Made by a program: the position numbers and the translations under genes. Shown piece after piece: positions 41,513 through 47,286 of a stretch of 47,286 bases of DNA (positions are counted from its first letter, which is position 1; every line of letters begins with the position of its first letter). Source of the stretch: Gammaproteobacteria bacterium (GTDB lineage: Bacteria; Pseudomonadota; Gammaproteobacteria; Natronospirales; REEB76). The DNA lies in NCBI GenBank assembly GCA_036383255.1, contig DASVOS010000009.1, forward strand, positions 1-47,286. The letters run 5' to 3'. The notes beneath the pieces were generated by a model that saw only the letters and a program-made list of their open reading frames with translations, searched no databases and was not told where the DNA came from.

Positions 41513-41881
41513 ATGATGGAACCCACGTTGGGCAACGGCAAGATCTGCTACATCGAGATCCCCGCCACTGACGTGGCACGGTCGGCGGATTTCTACGCCA
41601 AGGTGTTCGGCTGGCGGACCCGCAAGCGCGGCGACGGTCACCTGGCCTTCGACGACGGCGTGGGGCAGGTGAGCGGCAGCTGGGTGAAGGGACGTCCGCC
41701 CCAGGGTGGCCCCGGCCTCCTGGTCTACATCATGGTGGATGACGCCGCCGCCATGCTGGAGGCCATCGTGGCCAACGGTGGCGAAGTGGTACAGCCCATC
41801 GGCGCCGATGCGCCGGAGATCACCGCGCGCTTCCGTGATCCGGCGGGCAACGTGTTCGGCCTCTACCAGCAACCCGCCTGA
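41513..41881 (+). CDS. VOC (glyoxalase/bleomycin-resistance fold) family protein
   Basis: A 122-residue single vicinal-oxygen-chelate module: ICYIEIPATDVARSADFYAKVFGW at the start and ITARFRDPAGNVFGLYQ at the end. The metal-ligand pattern is incomplete, so activity is uncertain. AGAGGAG lies before the ATG (41513 or 41516), 12 bp after uvrB, so the two are probably co-transcribed. No substrate can be assigned. Confidence 0.85.
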   Translation: MMEPTLGNGKICYIEIPATDVARSADFYAKVFGWRTRKRGDGHLAFDDGVGQVSGSWVKGRPPQGGPGLLVYIMVDDAAAMLEAIVANGGEVVQPIGADAPEITARFRDPAGNVFGLYQQPA

Positions 41882-41916
41882 AAGATACGCGCATAGCGGC
41901 TAAGTAGCCGGAAACC

Positions 41917-41945
41917 TTGCTGTTTTTAGCCCATTCCGGTATCGT
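41917..41945 (+). promoter_or_regulatory. Putative promoter of tRNA-Val and thrS operon
   Basis: -35 TTGCTG (41917-41922), 17-nt spacer, -10 TATCGT (41940-41945), then a GC-rich discriminator. It ends 17 nt before tRNA-Val. Both boxes are only partial matches to consensus. Confidence 0.5.
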
Positions 41946-41962
41946 TACGCGCTGAATTCAGT

Positions 41963-42039
41963 AGGCGTGTAGCTCAGCTGGTTAGAGCACCACCTTGACA
42001 TGGTGGGGGTCGTTGGTTCGAGTCCAATCACGCCTACCA
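41963..42039 (+). tRNA. tRNA-Val (anticodon GAC)
   Basis: Cloverleaf: acceptor AGGCGTG / CACGCCT, discriminator A and encoded CCA. Anticodon stem CCACC / GGTGG encloses loop TTGACAT (anticodon GAC). The T arm is GTTGG TTCGAGT CCAAT with one mismatch-tolerant pair. It lies 78 nt upstream of thrS with no terminator between, so it may be cut from the thrS transcript. Confidence 0.97.
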
Positions 42040-42078
42040 ACACATACGAGAGTTTGTCTTTCCGACAACCCGAAGCAC

Positions 42079-42099
42079 GCGGCCCCTCGTATAGGCCGC
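42079..42099 (+). promoter_or_regulatory. Putative thrS translational operator: anticodon-mimic hairpin
   Basis: A perfect 6-bp stem GCGGCC / GGCCGC (42079-42084 with 42094-42099) encloses a 9-nt loop, CCTCGTATA. Seven of these bases, CTCGTAT, read as a tRNA anticodon loop with U33, anticodon CGU and A37. CGU is a threonine anticodon. It lies at -30 to -28 from the ATG, 6 nt before the AAGGAG ribosome site. In E. coli, ThrRS binds a similar CGU-loop hairpin (-33 to -31) on its own mRNA and blocks translation. Confidence 0.7.
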
Positions 42100-42117
42100 C
42101 ACTGTAAGGAGAAGCGC

Positions 42118-44043
42118 ATGCCCGCCATCACGCTGCCTGACGGTTCCAAACGCGAATTCCCCAACCCGGTCACGGTCGCCGAGGTGGCTGCCAGCATCGG
42201 CCCCGGCCTCGCCAAGGCCGCGCTCGCCGGCAAGGTGGACGGTAAGGTGGTGGACACCTCGTTCACGATCGATCACGACGCGCCGCTCAGCATCGTCACC
42301 GAGCGCGACGCGGAAGGCCTCGACGTCATCCGCCATTCCACGGCGCACCTCCTGGCCCAGGCGGTGAAGCAGCTCTTCCCGGAAGCACAGGTCACCATCG
42401 GTCCGGTGATCGAGGATGGCTTCTACTACGACTTCGCCTTCAGCCGGCCCTTCACGCCCGAGGACCTGGCCGCCATCGAGAAGCGCATGGAGGAACTCGC
42501 GGGGCAGGACCAGAAGGTCACCCGCAGCGTGATGCCCCGCGACGAAGCCGTGAAGTTCTTCCGCGACATGGGCGAGAAGTACAAGGCCGAGATCATCGCC
42601 AGCATCCCCAGCGCCGAGGACATCTCCCTCTACCGCCAGGGCGACTTCATAGACCTGTGTCGAGGCCCCCACGTGCCGAGCACCGGCAAGCTCAAGGCCT
42701 TCAAGCTCATGAAGGTGGCCGGCGCCTATTGGCGCGGCGACTCCAAGAACGAGATGCTGCAGCGCATCTACGGCACCGCCTGGACCGACAAGAAGGCCTT
42801 GCAGGCCTATCTCACGCGCCTGGAAGAGGCCGAGAAGCGCGACCACCGCCGCATCGGCCGCGAGCTGGACCTGTTCCACACGCAGGAAGAAGCGCCGGGC
42901 ATGGTGTTCTGGCATCCGCGCGGCTGGGCGCTGTGGCAGCAGGTGGAGCAGTACATGCGCCGTGTGTACTCCTCCAGCGGCTACCAGGAGGTGCGCGGCC
43001 CGCAGATCATGGATAAGACCATCTGGGAGAAGACCGGCCACTGGCAGAACTTCCGCGACAACATGTTCGTGACCCACTCGGAAGAGCGGGACTTCGCCAT
43101 CAAGCCCATGAACTGCCCAGGCCATATCCTCATCTACAAGCACGGGCTCAAGAGCTACCGGGACCTGCCGCTGCGCTTCGGCGAGTTCGGAGCCTGCCAC
43201 CGCAACGAGCCCTCCGGCGCCCTGCATGGCCTCATGCGGGTGCGCGGCTTCACCCAGGACGACGGCCACATCTTCTGCACCGAGGACATGATCCAGGCGG
43301 AATGCGCGGCCTTCACGGCCCTGCTGCAGAAGGTCTATAAGGACTTCGGGTTCACGGACATCATCTACAAGGTGGCCACCCGTCCGGCCAACCGGGTCGG
43401 CGAGGACGCCCTCTGGGACCGCGCCGAGAAGGCCCTGATGGATTCCCTGACGGCCTCCGGCTGCGAATTCACGGTGTCACCGGGGGAGGGGGCGTTCTAC
43501 GGCCCCAAGATCGAGTATTCCCTGAAAGACGCCATCGGCCGGGTCTGGCAGTGCGGCACCATGCAGGTGGACTTCAACATGCCCGGCCGCCTGGGGGCCG
43601 AGTTCGTGGGGGAGGACGGGGCCAAGCACGTCCCGGTCATGCTGCATCGGGCCATCGTAGGGTCCATGGAGCGTTTCGTGGGCATCCTCATCGAACACTT
43701 CACCGGCCGCTTCCCGGCCTGGCTGGCCCCGGTCCAGGCGGTGGTCCTCACCATCACCGACCGGCAGGCCGGATACGCCCAAAACGTGGTCGAGACCCTG
43801 AAATCCCATGGAAATCAGGGATTTCGGGTGGAATCCGACTTGAGGAACGAGAAGATAGGCTTTAAAATACGCGAACATACGCTCCAGCGCGTCCCCTACC
43901 TCCTGGTGGTGGGCGACAAGGAGATGGAAACAGGTTCCGTGGCGGTGCGCACCCGCGAAGGCCAGGACCTGGGCAGCCTCAAGCTCGAGGATTTCGCCCG
44001 GCGTCTTGAAGCCGAGGTGGTCAGCCGCGGAGTGGCAGCCTGA
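42118..44043 (+). CDS. thrS: Threonine-tRNA ligase
   Basis: Class II synthetase of 641 residues (E. coli 642). The domains in order are TGS (1-61), then the editing domain with [16 protein letters not shown] and [11 protein letters not shown]. The catalytic core has zinc ligand Cys in [13 protein letters not shown] and motif 2 [12 protein letters not shown]. The C-terminal anticodon-binding domain includes [16 protein letters not shown]. Start ATG at 42118 with AAGGAG 7 nt before it. The gene is followed by infC in the conserved thrS-infC-rpmI-rplT-pheST order. A likely autoregulatory operator precedes it. Confidence 0.98.
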   Translation: MPAITLPDGSKREFPNPVTVAEVAASIGPGLAKAALAGKVDGKVVDTSFTIDHDAPLSIVTERDAEGLDVIRHSTAHLLAQAVKQLFPEAQVTIGPVIEDGFYYDFAFSRPFTPEDLAAIEKRMEELAGQDQKVTRSVMPRDEAVKFFRDMGEKYKAEIIASIPSAEDISLYRQGDFIDLCRGPHVPSTGKLKAFKLMKVAGAYWRGDSKNEMLQRIYGTAWTDKKALQAYLTRLEEAEKRDHRRIGRELDLFHTQEEAPGMVFWHPRGWALWQQVEQYMRRVYSSSGYQEVRGPQIMDKTIWEKTGHWQNFRDNMFVTHSEERDFAIKPMNCPGHILIYKHGLKSYRDLPLRFGEFGACHRNEPSGALHGLMRVRGFTQDDGHIFCTEDMIQAECAAFTALLQKVYKDFGFTDIIYKVATRPANRVGEDALWDRAEKALMDSLTASGCEFTVSPGEGAFYGPKIEYSLKDAIGRVWQCGTMQVDFNMPGRLGAEFVGEDGAKHVPVMLHRAIVGSMERFVGILIEHFTGRFPAWLAPVQAVVLTITDRQAGYAQNVVETLKSHGNQGFRVESDLRNEKIGFKIREHTLQRVPYLLVVGDKEMETGSVAVRTREGQDLGSLKLEDFARRLEAEVVSRGVAA

Positions 44044-44100
44044 ACCGCGTCCCGTATGCGTTGAGGGGACGGGTTCAGGTTTATTTTTGGAGGATCAGGT

Positions 44101-44619
44101 ATCAGCTCTGAGAAGCGCGCCCGGCGAAACGGGGAGATCACGTCGCCCAAGGTCAGGGTCATCGGCCCGGACAACCAGCAGATCGGAATCATGTTCACCC
44201 GCGAGGCCGTCCGCTACGCCGAAGAGGCGGGACTGGATCTCGTGGAGGTGTCGCCCACGGCGGAACCGCCGGTCTGCCGCGTGATGGACTTCGGCAAGTA
44301 CCTGTTCGAGGTCAACAAGAAGCAGCAGGTCGCGCGCAAGAAGCAGAAGCAGATACAGGTCAAGGAAGTGAAGTTCCGTCCGACCACGGACGAGGGCGAC
44401 TACCAGATCAAGCTGCGCAACCTGACGCGCTTCCTCACGGAAGGCGACAAGGCGAAGGTGACCCTGAGGTACCGCGGGCGCGAGCTGCTGCACCAGAACA
44501 TCGGTGTCGAGATCCTGGAGCGCATCAAGAAGGATCTGGAGGAAGTGGGGCAGATCGAGCAGTTCCCGCGCCTCGAGGGCAAGCAGATGGTGATGATCAT
44601 CGGCCCGAAGAAGAAATGA
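44101..44619 (+). CDS. infC: Translation initiation factor IF-3, AUC start
   Basis: IF-3 checks start codons and prevents subunit joining. Residues from [21 protein letters not shown] onward match the family, but a first in-frame ATG (44191) would remove 30 N-terminal residues including the [17 protein letters not shown] stretch needed for the fold. GGAGG at 44089-44093 lies 7 nt before ATC at 44101, which opens [13 protein letters not shown]. The gene therefore most likely starts at AUC, giving 172 residues. Rare infC starts (AUU in E. coli) allow IF-3 to repress itself. Confidence 0.93.
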   Translation: MSSEKRARRNGEITSPKVRVIGPDNQQIGIMFTREAVRYAEEAGLDLVEVSPTAEPPVCRVMDFGKYLFEVNKKQQVARKKQKQIQVKEVKFRPTTDEGDYQIKLRNLTRFLTEGDKAKVTLRYRGRELLHQNIGVEILERIKKDLEEVGQIEQFPRLEGKQMVMIIGPKKK

Positions 44620-44651
44620 GTTTCCAGCGCTAAGAAGTCGATGCAACAAAA

Positions 44652-44711
44652 GTGACGGCCCAAGCGTCACCCCTGGCGAACACCTCAACGCCGCTTCTGA
44701 GCGGGGCCAGG
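44652..44711 (+). promoter_or_regulatory. Structured infC-rpmI leader (candidate L20 autoregulation site)
   Basis: Hairpin 1 is GTGACG / CGTCAC (44652-44657 with 44665-44670). Hairpin 2 is nested: outer CCTGGC / GCCAGG (44672-44677 with 44706-44711) encloses CCGCT / AGCGG (44691-44695 with 44700-44704) with a TCTG tetraloop. It sits in the 120-nt gap between infC and rpmI, where L20 binds to repress rpmI-rplT in E. coli. Confidence 0.55.
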
Positions 44712-44739
44712 CTACCAGTAACAATCAGGAGTTTCAGTC

Positions 44740-44937
44740 ATGCCCAAGATCAAGACCAACCGGGCAGCCGCGAAGCGCTTCCGCGCCACCGGCACCGGCA
44801 AGTACAAGCGTGGCCAATCGCACAAGCGCCACATCCTCACCAAGAAGAGCAGCAAGCGCAAGCGTCAGTTGCGCGGCTCGACGCTCGTGGTCCCCCAGGA
44901 TCACTTCCGCGTCAAGCAGATGCTGCCCTGGTCGTAA
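44740..44937 (+). CDS. rpmI: 50S ribosomal protein L35
   Basis: A 65-residue, very basic protein. Family pattern: [20 protein letters not shown], then [20 protein letters not shown]. Start ATG at 44740 with AGGAG upstream. It is 15 bp before rplT; translation is likely coupled and controlled by L20. Confidence 0.97.
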   Translation: MPKIKTNRAAAKRFRATGTGKYKRGQSHKRHILTKKSSKRKRQLRGSTLVVPQDHFRVKQMLPWS

Positions 44938-44952
44938 GGAGAGGATAGAAAC

Positions 44953-45309
44953 ATGGCACGCGTAAAACGTTCAGTCACCAGCCGGGCCAAGCACAAGAAG
45001 GTCATCGGCAAGGCCAAGGGCTATTACAACGCCCGCCGTAAGAACATCCGCACCGTCAAGCAGGCGGTGATGAAGGCAGGCCAGTATGCCTACCGCGACC
45101 GTCGCGACAAGAAGCGCGACATGCGCGGCATCTGGATCGCCCGCATCAACGCCGCGGCGCGCCTCTCGGGGCTGTCCTACAGCCGCTTCATGAACGGCCT
45201 GAAGAAGGCGAAGATCGAGCTGGACCGCAAGGTGCTGGCCGACATCGCCGTGTTCGACAAGGCCGGCTTTGCGGCCCTCGCCGAGAAGGCCAAAGCCAGC
45301 TTAGCCTGA
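44953..45309 (+). CDS. rplT: 50S ribosomal protein L20
   Basis: A 118-residue basic protein needed early in 50S assembly and, in E. coli, for repression of its own operon. Features: [24 protein letters not shown] opening, [18 protein letters not shown] in the core. AGGAGAGG precedes the ATG. A strong terminator lies in the gap before pheS. Confidence 0.98.
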   Translation: MARVKRSVTSRAKHKKVIGKAKGYYNARRKNIRTVKQAVMKAGQYAYRDRRDKKRDMRGIWIARINAAARLSGLSYSRFMNGLKKAKIELDRKVLADIAVFDKAGFAALAEKAKASLA

Positions 45310-45351
45310 GACGAATGATGGCCCGCTGAGGGGCTTTCAATCAGAGCAAGT

Positions 45352-45390
45352 GGGGGAAGGCCGCACAACGGTCTTCCCCCTTTTCTTTTT
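45352..45390 (+). terminator. Strong intrinsic terminator/attenuator between rplT and pheS
   Basis: A 12-bp stem GGGGGAAGGCCG / CGGTCTTCCCCC (45352-45363 with 45369-45380; one G-U pair), 5-nt loop, followed by TTTTCTTTTT. It occupies the place of the E. coli pheST attenuator. The only short frame just before it, ATG ATG GCC CGC TGA (45315-45329), has no Phe codons, so a pheM-type leader peptide is not seen. Confidence 0.9.
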
Positions 45391-45418
45391 GGGGTACACG
45401 GGGTAATAAGAACGTCCC

Positions 45419-46444
45419 ATGAGCACCGACCTCGACAAGCTGATCACCGAGGCTGAGTCCAAGGCCGCCGCCTGCACCACGCTCGCGGCCCTGGATGAGG
45501 TACGCGTGCACTACCTCGGCAAGAAGGGCGTGATCACCGCCGAACTGCAGACCCTCGGCAAGCTGCCGGGCGCCGAGCGCGCCGCCGCCGGCCAGCGCAT
45601 CAACGTGGTGAAGCAGGCGGTCACTGAACTACTGGATGCGCGCAAGACCGAACTGGAACAGGCGGATCTCGCCGCCAAGCTCGCCAGCGAGGCGGTGGAC
45701 GTGAGCCTGCCGGGACGCGGCCAGGAGGCTGGCGGCCTGCACCCTTCCACCCGCATCATCGAACGGATCCAGACGCTCTTCGAACGGCTGGGCTTCAGCA
45801 TGGAATCCGGTCCCGAGATCGAGGACGAGTTCCACAACTTCGACGCGCTGAACTTCAAGGCCGACCACTCGGCCCGCGCCGAGATGGACACTTTCTACCT
45901 GAAAGACAGGCCTTTCCTGCTGCGCACCCATACCTCGCCCGTGCAGATCCGCTCGATGCTGAAGCACGGCGCGCCGATCCGGGTGATCGCCGCCGGCCGC
46001 ACCTACCGCCACGATTACGACATGACCCACACGCCCATGTTCCACCAGGTGGAGGGCCTCTTGGTGGACGAGAACGTGAGCATGGCGCATCTGCGCGGCA
46101 CGCTCACGGACTTCATGCAGCGGTTCTTCGAGCAGGAGGACCTCAAGCTGCGCTTCCGCCCGTCCTACTTCCCGTTCGTGGAACCGGGCGCGGAGGTGGA
46201 CATCAGCTGCGTGTTCTGCAGGGGCGCCGGCTGCCGCGTGTGCAAGCATACCGGTTGGCTGGAGGTGCTGGGCTGCGGCATGGTGCACCCGAACGTGCTC
46301 AAGGCCTGCAAGATCGACCCGGAGCGCTACACCGGCTGGGCCTTCGGCATCGGCGTGGAGCGCCTGGGGATGCTGCGCTACGGCATCGACGACATCCGCA
46401 TGAACTACGACAACGACCTGCGCTTCCTGCGCCAGTTCCGCTGA
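45419..46444 (+). CDS. pheS: Phenylalanine-tRNA ligase alpha subunit
   Basis: Class II catalytic subunit of 341 residues. It has an N-terminal coiled coil (about 1-95), motif 1 region [16 protein letters not shown]-like (here [16 protein letters not shown]), motif 2 [18 protein letters not shown], and motif 3 [17 protein letters not shown]. It also contains a four-cysteine knuckle, Cys264, Cys267, Cys272 and Cys275 (C-x2-C-x4-C-x2-C), which E. coli PheS lacks but several other lineages have. It is followed by pheT after 7 bp. Confidence 0.97.
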   Translation: MSTDLDKLITEAESKAAACTTLAALDEVRVHYLGKKGVITAELQTLGKLPGAERAAAGQRINVVKQAVTELLDARKTELEQADLAAKLASEAVDVSLPGRGQEAGGLHPSTRIIERIQTLFERLGFSMESGPEIEDEFHNFDALNFKADHSARAEMDTFYLKDRPFLLRTHTSPVQIRSMLKHGAPIRVIAAGRTYRHDYDMTHTPMFHQVEGLLVDENVSMAHLRGTLTDFMQRFFEQEDLKLRFRPSYFPFVEPGAEVDISCVFCRGAGCRVCKHTGWLEVLGCGMVHPNVLKACKIDPERYTGWAFGIGVERLGMLRYGIDDIRMNYDNDLRFLRQFR

Positions 46445-46451
46445 GGCACCC

Positions 46452-47286
46452 ATGAAGATCAGCGCGAACTGGCTCAAGGAATTCGTGAAGCTCCAGGACG
46501 ATGCCCAAGGCATCGGCCGCAAGCTCGGCTCGGGCGGCGTGGAAGTGGCGTCCGTGACGCCATCCATCCCGGCCTTCGAGAAGGTGTGCGTGGGCCAGGT
46601 GAAGAGCCTGGAGAAGCACCCCTCGGCGGACAAGCTGAACGTCTGCCAGGTGGACATCGGCGACGGCAAGCTGCACCAGATCGTCTGCGGCGCGCCCAAC
46701 GTGCAGGCGGGCATGAAGGCGCCGGTGATCCTGCCGGGCGGCAAGTTGCCGGACGGCACCGTGATCAAGCAGGCCGCCCTGCGCGGTGTGGATTCCTCCG
46801 GCATGCTGTGCTCCGCCCGCGAGCTCGGCCTCTCGGAAGAGGCCTCGGGACTCTTCGCGCTGCCGGCGGATGCGCCCGTGGGCAAGGACCTGCGTGAGTA
46901 CCTGGGCGGTGGGGACTGGCTCATCGAGATCGAGATCACGCCCAACCGCGGCGACTGCCTCAGCATCCTGGGCGTGGCGCGCGAACTCGCGGCGCTCTAC
47001 GGCAAGCCGCTGGAGAAGACCGAGGTGCCGCCGGTGAAGGCGGCCATCAAGGACGTGTTCCCGGCGGAGATCCAGGCGGAGAAGGCCTGTCCCGTGTTCG
47101 CTACCCGCGTCATCAAGGGCCTGCGCGCCGACGCCGTCACGCCGCTGTGGATGCGCGAGCGCCTGCGTTCCGCGGGCTTGAAGCCGATCCACCCGGCGGT
47201 GGACGTGACCCAGTACGTGATGCTGGAGCTCGGCCAGCCCATGCACGCCTACGACCTGAAGCGCCTGGACGGCGGCCTCACCGTGC
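46452..47286 (+). CDS. pheT: Phenylalanine-tRNA ligase beta subunit (3' end beyond window)
   Basis: The first 278 residues of a protein usually ~800 long; the frame is open to the last base. MKISANWLKEFV is the typical start. The tRNA-binding (EMAP II-like) OB domain follows, with HPSADKLNVCQVDIG and QIVCGAPNVQ, then the B3/B4 editing domain region (EITPNRGDCLSILGVARELAAL). It forms the heterotetramer with PheS and edits Tyr-tRNA-Phe. Upstream GAGG lies 9 nt before the ATG. Confidence 0.97.
   Translation, partial: MKISANWLKEFVKLQDDAQGIGRKLGSGGVEVASVTPSIPAFEKVCVGQVKSLEKHPSADKLNVCQVDIGDGKLHQIVCGAPNVQAGMKAPVILPGGKLPDGTVIKQAALRGVDSSGMLCSARELGLSEEASGLFALPADAPVGKDLREYLGGGDWLIEIEITPNRGDCLSILGVARELAALYGKPLEKTEVPPVKAAIKDVFPAEIQAEKACPVFATRVIKGLRADAVTPLWMRERLRSAGLKPIHPAVDVTQYVMLELGQPMHAYDLKRLDGGLTV

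Noticed and set aside
39449-41872. An 807-codon minus-strand frame opposite uvrB and the VOC gene
   Set aside because: Antisense shadow; no recognisable motif and full overlap with UvrB.
45315-45329. Short frame before the pheS terminator as a pheM leader peptide
   Set aside because: It codes Met-Met-Ala-Arg only; no phenylalanine codons.

Overview
The window is 47 kb of GC-rich, densely coding bacterial chromosome made almost entirely of housekeeping genes. From about position 1500 to the end, gene content and order point to a Gammaproteobacterium. Markers are ZipA directly after Smc, the LapA/LapB pair after rpsA-ihfB, DksA, GluQRS and YciO, and an mtaD-ubiG-mupP cluster divergent from gyrA-serC-hisC-aroA-cmk-rpsA-ihfB. 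The order resembles Pseudomonas, but pheA is missing and aroA has no tyrA fusion. This fits a non-Pseudomonas lineage, possibly near Xanthomonadales, Nevskiales or Steroidobacterales; I cannot place it further from sequence reading alone. The first ~1.45 kb looks different. It has a UbiH-type monooxygenase of sphingomonad (alphaproteobacterial) flavour flanked by two palindromic repeat pairs seen nowhere else in the window. The contig may therefore be a chimera joined inside or near the conserved 3' end of acs, or the segment may have been acquired.

Layout. (1) 1-1495: foreign-looking ubiH-like gene and repeats. (2) 1496-5649, minus strand: acs, gluQRS, dksA, queF. (3) 5739-12566, plus: smc-zipA-ligA and a DUF1499 lipoprotein. 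(4) 12629-14624, minus: parvulin-type lipoprotein isomerase, bolA, yciI, yciB. (5) 14698-19609, plus: yciO, site-2 protease homologue, trpS, scpA, scpB, rluB. (6) 19611-25124, minus: mtaD-ubiG-mupP-rmuC-degenerate squalene/phytoene-synthase homologue-yciK, mostly coupled by ATGA overlaps. (7) 25438-37209, plus: gyrA-serC-hisC-aroA-cmk-rpsA-ihfB-lapA-lapB-galU-gdx. (8) 37206-39413: minus-strand GT2 glycosyltransferase, plus-strand tRNA-Asn, minus-strand class I aminotransferase. (9) 39476-47286, plus: uvrB, VOC protein, tRNA-Val, thrS-infC-rpmI-rplT-pheS-pheT (pheT runs off the end).

How the genes work together. Smc with ScpA/ScpB forms condensin, and ZipA and YciB act in division. LigA, GyrA, UvrB and RmuC maintain DNA. 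SerC, HisC and AroA make amino acids. ThrS, IF3, L35, L20, PheS/PheT, TrpS and S1 serve translation. LapA/LapB and MupP serve the cell envelope.

I did not find a mobile element, CRISPR array, defence system or convincing new biological system. The best second looks are regulatory or residue-level. They are a thrS leader hairpin whose loop mimics a CGU anticodon, an infC gene that must start at AUC, a TrpRS with a four-cysteine Fe-S-type motif, Val at GyrA position 83, a squalene/phytoene synthase homologue with lost catalytic aspartates, an AroA with all class II motifs, and the possible chimeric junction. All family assignments come from reading the sequence; no database search was run.
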